Assembly (NCBI RefSeq): GCF_001673315.1 | Contig: NZ_LZLQ01000015.1 | Location: 186,001 to 250,000, forward strand | Length of the DNA: 64,000 nt | Origin: Mycobacterium asiaticum | GTDB lineage: Bacteria; Actinomycetota; Actinomycetes; Mycobacteriales; Mycobacteriaceae | Direction: 5' to 3' | Shown here: in pieces, positions 40,976-48,648 of the stretch | Position numbering within the stretch: position 1 is the stretch's first letter | Layout: every line of letters starts with the position of its first letter | Translations under genes and position numbers: made by a program | The notes under the pieces: generated by a model | Databases searched by the model: none | Seen by the model: the letters and a program-made list of their open reading frames with translations, nothing else | Told to the model about the DNA's origin: nothing

Positions 40976-43900
40976 TCACGACTGGCTCTGCCACGATGCG
41001 GTCAGCGCGGCTAACGCGTCCGCATCCAGGCCGGATGCGCTCATCGGTGCGCTCGTCGCACTCAGTTGTTGCTCTGACCGCGAATCCGGCGCGCCCGCTG
41101 CATCATTGGCTGCATCGACCGCGGCAGCCACCTCGGCGATCGTCATGTGCTCGAAGACCATCGCCGGGGCCAGCGCGAGCCCCTGCGCGTTGGCCCGGGC
41201 CGACATCTGCACGGCGATGATGCTGTCGCCGCCCAGGGCGAAGAAGTTGTCGTCCGGTTCGACATCGCTGATTTCGAGGAGTTCTTCCAAGAGGGCGATG
41301 AGTGCCTGCTGAGTTTCCGCAGAACCGCAGACCTCCGGTTGCGCGGGGCTGGCGCCGGCCGGCGTCGGCGGCGCCAGCAATTTAACCATGACAGCCGCCG
41401 GCGCCAACTGCAGTGTCGACAACGCGGAGTCGGGCGTCACCGCAAAGGCTTCCAACGCGGCGTCCAGCGCGTCGGCGATGTGTTGCACCGTCTCTGGTTC
41501 GTACAGATCAGCGTTGGCGACAATGCGCACGTCGAGATTCTCATCGGGCATCGCGCTCACGCTGACGTTCAGATCCAGCAGGGACACCTCGAATTCCATC
41601 GGAATAGGCACCACCGTCGTCTCTGGGGTGAGGTCGCGCGGTGCGGTTGCCCAGTCTTCGGCCCGGAAGTGGATCGAGCTCTGGAAGAACGGATGGTTGC
41701 GCGACCTCGAGCGCGGTGGGTTCAGCGCGTCGACCAGCCGGTCAATGGGTAATTCCTGGTGCGCCAACGCATCGAGCACAACTTCGCGGCACCGGGTGAG
41801 GGTGGTGCGCAGACTCGGGTCGTCCGACAGGTCGTTACGCAGCGTCACCACATTGGCAAAGGGCCCATTCACCTGTGTTACGGCCAGTTCACCACGGGCC
41901 GCCACCGGGCTGCCGACGGCAACGTCAGTGCCGCCACCAATCTTGTGCAGTAGCACCGCAAGCGCGGCTTGATACACCATGAATTCGCTGGCGCCATGCT
42001 CGTCGGCGAGCCGGGTCAGAACAACGCGGCGCGCCGCCGGCACCGCGAAAGTTGCTACCGCCGCGCGCCTTCCGATCACCGGCGGCCGCGCACGGTCAGC
42101 ACCCAGTGCTATCTCGGTGGGCAGCCCGGCCAGTGCATTGCACCAATAGTTCAGCTCGCCCAGTGCCCACTCGTTCGGTACATCGAAGGTATTCCGCTGC
42201 CACAGCGCGTAGTCGATGAACTGAAAGGGCAGCGGATCCCAGGTCGGCGCCGCACCGGCTAGCCGGGCGCGGTAAGCGCTGAGCAAGTCTTCGTAGATGA
42301 CGCCCAGAGAGTTGTGATCGGTGACGATGTGGTGGATCAACACGATCAGCACGTGGGTGTCGGGGCCGAGCACGATCAGCGTCGGCCTGATCAGCGGTCC
42401 TGACTCGAGGTCGAACAGAAACCGCCGCAGCTCGGTCACCTGCTGGTCCAGTTGTTCGGCGGTGGTCTCGACGACCGCGAGGTCCAATGTCAGGGCCGGC
42501 TGTACGCGTTGGTACGGCATCCCCTCGTGCTCGGCGAACGCGGTACGCAGCGCCTCGTGTCGCGCCACGACGTCATTGAGCGCGGCCTCAAGAGCGGTCG
42601 TGTCCAGTGGACCGGTGAATCGCAGCGACAGAGCCAAATTGAAAACGTCATTGGCGCCGCGCATCCGGTGCTGGAACCACATGGCGAGTTGAGAGTAGGA
42701 CAGCGGCGGCCGGTCCGGACGGACTACGTCGACCAGTCCTGGGCGGCCGGTGCCGGACTGCTCGGCCAATAGCGTGGCCAAACCTGCCGGCGTCGGGGCG
42801 TCGAAGACAGCGCGAACATTGCAGTCAACGTCGAACTCCGCGCGGATCTGGGCGACCAGGCGTGCCGCCAGCAGCGAATGCCCGCCCAGGTCGAAGAACG
42901 AATCGTCGGCCCCCACCTGCTCCAAGCCGAACAGCCGACCGAAGATTGCGCACATGCGGTGCTCCCCATCGGTCGCCGGTTCCCGGTAGCTGCGGGTGGT
43001 GACCGCGGTGGGCTCGGGCAGCGCCCGTTTGTCCAGCTTCCCGTGCACAGTCAGCGGGATCTCGGAGATGACGCCAAACGCACTGGGCACCAGGTATTCC
43101 GGCAATACCGACGCGGCATGTGCGTGAATCTCACTCAGCTCGATGTCGTTTCCGGCGACCGGTACGACGTAGCCGACCAGCCTCGGGCCGATCTCGGTTT
43201 CTTCGGCAACGACCAGGCAGTGCCGCACCTTGGGGTGCAGCGCAATCACTGACTCGACCTCGCCGAGTTCGATGCGGAAGCCCCGGACTTTAACCTGCTC
43301 GTCGGCGCGGCCGACAAACTCCAGCTTCCCGGTAACGTTGCGGCGAACAAGGTCTCCGGTTCGGTACAGCCGCATCCCCGGATTGAAGGGGTCGGCGACG
43401 AACCGTTGTGCGGTCAATGCCGGACGGCCCAGGTAGCCACGCGCCAGCTGATTGCCGCCCAGATACAGCTCACCGACCACCTCGGCCGGCACGGGTTGCA
43501 GTTCCTGATCGAGTACATAGGTATAGACGTTCCGATTGGCGACCCCGATCGGCACGACACCGGTGCCTTGCGGGCCTTCGACGGACATATGGGTAGCGCA
43601 GATGACGGCCTCCGTCGGACCGTAGTGGTTGCGCAACGTCGCGTCGAAGTAGCCGGCGAATTTGTCGGCCACTTCCCCGGACAGCGCCTCACCGCCCACC
43701 GGCACGTGGCGCAACTGCCGCCATTCGTTCACTTCGGGCAGCAACAGCAAGGTGCTCAACATCGACGGCACCATGTGCAGGGTGGTTACTCCGTGCCGGC
43801 CGACAACGTCCGCGACGTACGGAATGTCGTTGAAGGCGTTCGGTTTCGGGACGATCAGGCACGCCCCGAGTGACAGCGGCGCGAAAATCTCCATGAGAGA

Positions 43901-45973
43901 TGCGTCGAAACTGACCGACGACGACTGGAACACCCGGTCGGATGCGGTCAGGCTCCATTCGGCGACAAACCCGTCCATGTGCTCGGCAATCGCGTGATGC
44001 GGCACCGCGACCCCTTTGGGCTGGCCCGTGGAGCCCGAGGTGTAGATGACGTACGCCAGATGTTCTGGATGTAGCGGACGCAGCCGGTCGGCGTCGGTGA
44101 CCACCGCGTCGGACAGGAGCGTCGCAGTTCCTTCGGCTGCGATCAATTCCTGTTGCCCGATAACGATTTTGGGGCCGGCATCGCTGACCAGGTAGTCGAT
44201 GCGGTCCTCGGGGAAAGCAGGGTCGATCGGCAGGTAGGCTGCACCGGCCTTCAGTACGGCGAACATTGCGACGATGAATTCGACGGAGGTGGTCATGCGC
44301 AACCCGACGATGTCCTCCGTCCCGATTCCGTTCCCGATCAGCCAGCGCGCCAACCGATTCGCGCGGCCGTGCAGCTCGGCATAGGTCAGCTGTACGTCGT
44401 CAGAAACCAGCGCCAGTGCCTCCGGCGCAGCGGCAGCCGCCGATTCCAGTGCGGCGACGATGGTCGAAGCGGGGGTGGCGACCAGCTCACCATGCGATTG
44501 TGCGAGGACGGCGGCTCGTTCGCCGGGGCCGAGCAGATCCAGTGCAGCGATGCGATGTGCCGGCGTATCCAACGCGCGGTCCAGCAATTGCACGTAGTGC
44601 GACAGCATCTGATCGACAAGGGCGCTCGACAGCACCTCAGTCTGGTATTCGAATTCGGTCGACATGCCCTCCGGATCGAGGACAATAGCCAGGGCCAGCG
44701 GTACCGGCGCGGTGACAGCACCGAGGTCGAGTTGACGCGTGGTCACACCGTTCAATCGCAGTCCCGTCGCGGTCTTGCGCATGCTGAAGCCCAGCCGGAC
44801 CAGATGATCCATTCCATCGCGTCCCGAACTCCGCTCCGGATTCACTTCGCGCACCACGCGATCGAGGCCGACGGACTGCCGAGCGAAGGCCTGCAGGCAT
44901 GTCTCGCGCACGCTGTCGACCAGCGAAGTGAATGTGTCCTCCGAGCGCACGCGGATGCGCAACAACAGTGTGTTGCCGAAATAACCGATGGCTCGTACGG
45001 CGACGCCGCGACGTTCGGTTACCGGAATCGAGACCAGAAAGTCGGCTGCGCCGGCGTAGCGACGGATCAGCGCGCCGTAAGCCGCCAGCAGCACCATGAA
45101 AGGGGTGGCTGATCGGTTACGGGCAAAGGTTTCGAGCCGGGCGGAAATCTCGGCGGGCACCGCGCTGGCGCGGCGTTGCGCATTCTTGGACGGGTTTGCG
45201 ACCGACGACCCCGGCAGCTCCAGCGGATCCGGCAGCGGCGACAAACTTTCGCGCCAGTAGTCGATGTCCGCGCTTTGAGCGTCGCGGCCCTCGGTGGCTG
45301 CCCGGCCCAGTACCTCGACCGCAACATATTGCGGGGCCGCGGGATTCATTGTGCCGCCGTTATAGGCAGTCTCCAGCTCTTCGAAGAACACCGCCCACGA
45401 ATCGTCATCCCAGCAGATGTGGTGCACCACCAACAGCAACACGAATTCGGCGGCACCGGTTCGCAACAGCCTGACCCGCATCGGCAACTCGCTGGTCAGA
45501 TCGAACGGCCGACCGAACTCTTGGTGAGCCGTCGTCTCGACCTGCTGATTGAGTTCACCCGGCCCGAGTTTGGTCAGATCATCGACCTGCCAAGGAATTT
45601 CGACACTTTCTTGGAACGTCTGATACGGCTCGCCTTCGGCGTCTAGCCCGTAGGTGGAGCGCAGCACAGTATGGCGCGCGATGACGTCGCTTAGGGCGTT
45701 GCGCAATCGCTCCGGATCCAAAGCACCGGTCAGTCGGTATGCCACAGAGATATTCAATGTCGTGTCGGCGGTGTCCATCGCCTGCACGAACCACATCCGA
45801 CGCTGACCGCTGGACAGGCCGTAGCGCTCACCCGCTTTCAGGACGGGCTCATCAGCCGCAGGAACCTTTACAGCGGCGCCGCTCTCGGCGATGCGTCTGC
45901 GCAGCAGCTCACGCCGCCGTTCCTGCACGGTCTTGGCATCGGATGCCATCGTCGGTTTCACTGTCTCCCTCAC
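40976..45973 (-). CDS. mbtE: Mycobactin NRPS MbtE (C-A-PCP-C-PCP)
   Basis: A 1665-residue NRPS that adds the first, acylated hydroxylysine and passes the chain to the polyketide unit. The condensation domain (about 45-470) has HHICWDDDS (184-192), adenylation (about 480-980) has YTSGSTGQPKGVAVP and SVSFDASLMEIF, and the carrier has DLGGHSLLAARL. A second condensation domain (about 1100-1520; HHIVTDHNS) and a second carrier (GGDSIIAVQ) follow, with no second adenylation domain. M. tuberculosis MbtE has about 1682 residues. The GTG overlaps the formyltransferase stop (GTGA), so translation is coupled to it. A later start (GTG 45961 or ATG 45949) is possible. Confidence 0.93.
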   Translation of the reverse strand: MRETVKPTMASDAKTVQERRRELLRRRIAESGAAVKVPAADEPVLKAGERYGLSSGQRRMWFVQAMDTADTTLNISVAYRLTGALDPERLRNALSDVIARHTVLRSTYGLDAEGEPYQTFQESVEIPWQVDDLTKLGPGELNQQVETTAHQEFGRPFDLTSELPMRVRLLRTGAAEFVLLLVVHHICWDDDSWAVFFEELETAYNGGTMNPAAPQYVAVEVLGRAATEGRDAQSADIDYWRESLSPLPDPLELPGSSVANPSKNAQRRASAVPAEISARLETFARNRSATPFMVLLAAYGALIRRYAGAADFLVSIPVTERRGVAVRAIGYFGNTLLLRIRVRSEDTFTSLVDSVRETCLQAFARQSVGLDRVVREVNPERSSGRDGMDHLVRLGFSMRKTATGLRLNGVTTRQLDLGAVTAPVPLALAIVLDPEGMSTEFEYQTEVLSSALVDQMLSHYVQLLDRALDTPAHRIAALDLLGPGERAAVLAQSHGELVATPASTIVAALESAAAAAPEALALVSDDVQLTYAELHGRANRLARWLIGNGIGTEDIVGLRMTTSVEFIVAMFAVLKAGAAYLPIDPAFPEDRIDYLVSDAGPKIVIGQQELIAAEGTATLLSDAVVTDADRLRPLHPEHLAYVIYTSGSTGQPKGVAVPHHAIAEHMDGFVAEWSLTASDRVFQSSSVSFDASLMEIFAPLSLGACLIVPKPNAFNDIPYVADVVGRHGVTTLHMVPSMLSTLLLLPEVNEWRQLRHVPVGGEALSGEVADKFAGYFDATLRNHYGPTEAVICATHMSVEGPQGTGVVPIGVANRNVYTYVLDQELQPVPAEVVGELYLGGNQLARGYLGRPALTAQRFVADPFNPGMRLYRTGDLVRRNVTGKLEFVGRADEQVKVRGFRIELGEVESVIALHPKVRHCLVVAEETEIGPRLVGYVVPVAGNDIELSEIHAHAASVLPEYLVPSAFGVISEIPLTVHGKLDKRALPEPTAVTTRSYREPATDGEHRMCAIFGRLFGLEQVGADDSFFDLGGHSLLAARLVAQIRAEFDVDCNVRAVFDAPTPAGLATLLAEQSGTGRPGLVDVVRPDRPPLSYSQLAMWFQHRMRGANDVFNLALSLRFTGPLDTTALEAALNDVVARHEALRTAFAEHEGMPYQRVQPALTLDLAVVETTAEQLDQQVTELRRFLFDLESGPLIRPTLIVLGPDTHVLIVLIHHIVTDHNSLGVIYEDLLSAYRARLAGAAPTWDPLPFQFIDYALWQRNTFDVPNEWALGELNYWCNALAGLPTEIALGADRARPPVIGRRAAVATFAVPAARRVVLTRLADEHGASEFMVYQAALAVLLHKIGGGTDVAVGSPVAARGELAVTQVNGPFANVVTLRNDLSDDPSLRTTLTRCREVVLDALAHQELPIDRLVDALNPPRSRSRNHPFFQSSIHFRAEDWATAPRDLTPETTVVPIPMEFEVSLLDLNVSVSAMPDENLDVRIVANADLYEPETVQHIADALDAALEAFAVTPDSALSTLQLAPAAVMVKLLAPPTPAGASPAQPEVCGSAETQQALIALLEELLEISDVEPDDNFFALGGDSIIAVQMSARANAQGLALAPAMVFEHMTIAEVAAAVDAANDAAGAPDSRSEQQLSATSAPMSASGLDADALAALTASWQSQS

Positions 45974-46929
45974 ACCGCCTGCGGTCCGGAACCGCTGTGT
46001 GCGGTGATATAGCCACCGCGCGCAAAAAACTTCTCCCCGCTGTGCTCGACACCATCACGGGTTCGCACCAAAGTGATTATCAGCGCGTGGTTTCGGCCGC
46101 GGAACGCTTCAGGCCCGGACACCACCGCGCCGCCACCTTCCTGCACGATCACCCGGCCCGGCGTGCCACCGTATCGGGCTTGGGAGAGCCGGGCCTCGAG
46201 TACTTCTATCCGTTCACCGCGGTAATAGGCGAAGGGGCGGGGGTACGGATCGGACAACGCACGCACGAACCGCTCGAGATCGGCCGCCGGCCAACTCCAG
46301 TCGATCAGACTGTCCCGCTCCGAACGCTTGTGGTAGTACGTCCGTTCGTTCTTGTTCTGCGGACGCCAGACCGCAGTACCGGATTCGAGTGCCTCCAGCG
46401 CTTCTGCGAGCGCTCCGGGAATCAGATCCATGCCGCGGACCACCAACTCGGTCCCGGTGTCGGTGGGGCCGATGGGCAGCGCGTGCTGAACCAGGATGTC
46501 ACCGGTGTCCAGCCCGTCGTCCATGCGGTGCACGGTCAGGCCGAATTCGTTCTCGCCGCTGATCAGCGCCCACAGCACCGGAGAGAACCCGGTGAACTTG
46601 GGCAGCAACGAATCGTGCAGGTTCAGGGTGCCGTGCGGCGGCAGGTCGTACAGTTCGGCGGGCATCCAGGTGTACCAACTGTTGACCACGATGACATCGG
46701 GTTCGGCGCGCCGGACCAGGTCTATGGTCTCGGCGTCGACCCGGTCGGTGAGATGCACCGGGATCCCGTGTCGTCGCGCAAGTTCTTCCACCGACGCCGA
46801 GAAGATCGCTTTGTAAGCGTGCTCACTGGCTGGGTGTGTGACGGCGAGTACGACGTCGTGATCGAGGTTGATCAGGGCCTGCAGGGTCTTGTGCCCCCAG
46901 GTCTGAAATCCGAACGATACGACCCGCAT
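45970..46929 (-). CDS. FxbA-like hydroxamate formyltransferase
   Basis: A 319-residue methionyl-tRNA-formyltransferase-fold enzyme. Residues 1-190 form the catalytic domain: the Asn-His pair NLHDSLLPKFTGFSP (N103, H105) and the Asp in GLDTGD (D141) are the family triad that transfers a formyl group from N10-formyltetrahydrofolate. The C-terminal domain (about 200-310) carries YHKRSERDSLIDWSWPA and GRVIVQEGGG, closely like M. smegmatis FxbA, which formylates hydroxyornithine for exochelin. It is not tRNA Fmt, which has no reason to sit in an NRPS operon. The likely substrate is the N6-hydroxylysine made by MbtG. The ATG at 46929 follows GGAGGGGG; GTG at 46932 is the alternative. It is first in the operon, behind an IdeR box. 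Confidence 0.9.
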   Translation of the reverse strand: MRVVSFGFQTWGHKTLQALINLDHDVVLAVTHPASEHAYKAIFSASVEELARRHGIPVHLTDRVDAETIDLVRRAEPDVIVVNSWYTWMPAELYDLPPHGTLNLHDSLLPKFTGFSPVLWALISGENEFGLTVHRMDDGLDTGDILVQHALPIGPTDTGTELVVRGMDLIPGALAEALEALESGTAVWRPQNKNERTYYHKRSERDSLIDWSWPAADLERFVRALSDPYPRPFAYYRGERIEVLEARLSQARYGGTPGRVIVQEGGGAVVSGPEAFRGRNHALIITLVRTRDGVEHSGEKFFARGGYITAHSGSGPQAV

Positions 46930-47010
46930 CACACATCCCCCTCCATCGGTTCCTCGCTCTCCGCACGCAATGCACGACGGTTTCCTAGCCAGCCCAACCG
47001 CGCCAGCAGA

Positions 47011-47029
47011 TTATGTTAGCCTTCGCTAA
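47011..47029. promoter_or_regulatory. IdeR-type iron box 1
   Basis: TTATGTTAGCCTTCGCTAA, 15 of 19 matches on the minus strand to the mycobacterial iron box TTAGGTTAGGCTAACCTAA (consensus recalled). It lies in the divergent gap between the formyltransferase operon and mbtK and overlaps a candidate -10 on each strand (TAACAT minus, TATGTT plus). Iron-bound IdeR would repress both directions. Confidence 0.85.
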
Positions 47030-47073
47030 GTTGCCGACTTCGTTCGGCCGCCGCCATCGCTGGCCCCGTCAAT

Positions 47074-47113
47074 GCACTAGGGAGCACTAGAGCGCACTGA
47101 GGCGCACTAGGGC
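47074..47113. repeat. Four tandem 10-bp repeats in the iron-regulated gap
   Basis: Four decamers in phase with one helical turn, GCACTAGGGA, GCACTAGAGC, GCACTGAGGC and GCACTAGGGC, lie 45 bases from iron box 1 and about 85 before the mbtK start. All share GCACT. They may be a slippage product or a set of helically phased binding sites on one DNA face. Confidence 0.75.
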
Positions 47114-47197
47114 CCGCATATTTGAGTCTGCGATGTGCGCCACCAAACCAATGCGCGGTCGCGTCGATGGCGGAACGATACGCCCGTGCGCGAAGCA

Positions 47198-47770
47198 ATG
47201 CAGGTGGACAGACCCGACCTCGCCGGGAGGTGCGTCGTATTGGAACACCCAGAATTCAGCGGGCTCTTCTCGTTGCGTTCATTGGACATCGACCGCGACC
47301 TCGATCTGCTGCACCTCTGGATGAACGACTCCGAGGTCGCCAAGTACTGGCAGAAACCGTGGTCCCCGCGCCGGATTGAGTGCTACCTGCGCGAACAGCA
47401 GCTCAGCAGCCACTCGTGTCCATACCTGGGCGAGCTGAACGGAGAACCCATGAGCTACTGGGAGCTCTACCGCGCCGACCTCGACCCACTTTCGCAGTAC
47501 TACGAGGCGCGCGCGCACGACGCCGGGATCCACATGCTGCTCGGTCCATCGAAATACCGCGGGCAGCGGATAGCGGCGGACTTGTTGCGAGTTATCTCCG
47601 CCTGGCAGCTGGAGGCCGACCCGCTCGCCACCCGGGTGATCGGAGAACCGGACGCCTCCAACGTTCGCCTGATTCGGGTAGCCGAACTCGCGGGTTTCCG
47701 CCGAGTCACGGACCTGGACCTGCCGCATAAACGGGCGGCCTTGCTGGTGCGTGAGCGGGACCACGGGTAA
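47198..47770 (+). CDS. mbtK: MbtK-like siderophore N-acyltransferase
   Basis: A 190-residue GNAT-fold enzyme of the IucB/RhbD/MbtK family, which acylates the epsilon N-hydroxy amine of lysine. The N-terminal segment has LWMNDSEVAKYWQKPWSP, a family signature (cf. WMNRPHLAAAWEYDWP in MbtK, from memory). HDAGIHMLLGPSKYRGQRIAADLLRVI covers the CoA-binding loop, and the C-terminus has GEPDASNVRLIRVAELAGFRRV. The start is uncertain: ATG 47198 or a TTG at 47240 behind GGGAGG. In M. tuberculosis mbtK lies in a separate locus with mbtL, M and N, none of which are in this window. It follows iron box 1 on the plus strand. Confidence 0.82.
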   Translation: MQVDRPDLAGRCVVLEHPEFSGLFSLRSLDIDRDLDLLHLWMNDSEVAKYWQKPWSPRRIECYLREQQLSSHSCPYLGELNGEPMSYWELYRADLDPLSQYYEARAHDAGIHMLLGPSKYRGQRIAADLLRVISAWQLEADPLATRVIGEPDASNVRLIRVAELAGFRRVTDLDLPHKRAALLVRERDHG

Positions 47771-47801
47771 AGCCACAGCACCGATCATCGGTAGCCCGGC
47801 G

Positions 47802-47820
47802 TTATGTTAGCCTTCGCTAA
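47802..47820 (+). promoter_or_regulatory. IdeR-type iron box 2, identical to box 1
   Basis: TTATGTTAGCCTTCGCTAA, base-for-base the same 19-mer as iron box 1 (47011-47029) and also sharing the following GTT. It lies 73 bases before mbtT and overlaps a TATGTT -10. The mbtT-mbtC-mbtD operon therefore has its own iron-controlled promoter. Confidence 0.85.
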
Positions 47821-47892
47821 GTTCATGCGCCTGCGGCCTTCGCGGCGAATCATGCGGGCCGGCACAACGGGGTTCACGAGAGGTGGGATCGC

Positions 47893-48648
47893 ATGCCGCG
47901 CACACTTGGCTGGATCAGGCAGTTCCACCAACCGGATTCGTCCGAGCGCCCCACCTTGCTGGTCTTTCCCCACGCCGGCGCCGGTGCGTCGGCCTACCGC
48001 ACCTTCTCCAAGGTCCTGACTAACGATTTCAATGTCGTGATCTTCCAATACCCGGGCCGTCAGGACCGTGCGGCCGAACCCCCACTGCCCACGCTCGCCG
48101 AGATCGCAGCGGGGGCCTTCGAAGAATTCTCGGCATCTGAACACAACCGCGGCCCCGTCCTCGCGTTCGGACACAGCATGGGCGGCTGGGCTGCTTTCGA
48201 GTTCGTTCGGATCGCCGAAGCTCACGGGATCGAGGTGCGCCAGCTGGTCGTCTCTGCGGCGGTAGCTCCGGCCAACGCGATCACCAAACCCTCACATCCC
48301 ACCGAGGACGAGGAGATCCTCAACCACTTGACCGCCCTGGAAGGCACCAACTCCGCCGTCTTCGGCAACCGCGACCTGATGAGACTGGCACTCCCCGTGA
48401 TCAAAGCCGACTATGGCGCATGCGATGCGTATTCGTGCACCGACGACGTGAAAGTCTCCGCTCCGATCCACGCACTCGGCGGTGACCAGGACCCGATCGT
48501 CACGCTCGCAGACCTCTACGGATGGGGCAAGCACACCGACAGTGTCGAAGTCACCCTGTTCGAGGGCGGCCACTTCTTCCTCAACGATCACCTCGATGAC
48601 GTGGCCGAGCTGCTGGCCTCTTGTCTACAACGCGAGCAGACCCGGTGA
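47893..48648 (+). CDS. mbtT: Stand-alone mycobactin thioesterase MbtT
   Basis: A 251-residue type II thioesterase of the alpha/beta-hydrolase fold. It has FPHAGAGASAYR (oxyanion region), the nucleophile AFGHSMGGWAAFEF (Ser95), an acidic residue in LGGDQDPIV and the catalytic His in EGGHFFLNDH. The partner sequence resembles the C-terminal domain of M. tuberculosis MbtB. Here it is separate and most likely releases stalled chains or finishes salicyl-oxazoline intermediates. The ATG at 47893 follows GAGAGGTGG; the last base region overlaps the mbtC start (GTGA), so mbtT-mbtC are coupled. Confidence 0.92.
   Translation: MPRTLGWIRQFHQPDSSERPTLLVFPHAGAGASAYRTFSKVLTNDFNVVIFQYPGRQDRAAEPPLPTLAEIAAGAFEEFSASEHNRGPVLAFGHSMGGWAAFEFVRIAEAHGIEVRQLVVSAAVAPANAITKPSHPTEDEEILNHLTALEGTNSAVFGNRDLMRLALPVIKADYGACDAYSCTDDVKVSAPIHALGGDQDPIVTLADLYGWGKHTDSVEVTLFEGGHFFLNDHLDDVAELLASCLQREQTR

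Noticed and set aside
32917..45973. Whether the NRPS genes are exochelin synthetases (FxbB/FxbC)
   Set aside because: The N-terminal aryl carrier and cyclisation domain of the last gene, plus mbtA, mbtI, mbtC and mbtD, are mycobactin-specific; domain orders match MbtB, MbtE and MbtF.
45970..46932. Reading the formyltransferase as tRNA methionyl formyltransferase
   Set aside because: Its C-terminal half matches FxbA rather than Fmt, and it lies inside an iron-boxed NRPS operon, not with def or rsmB.
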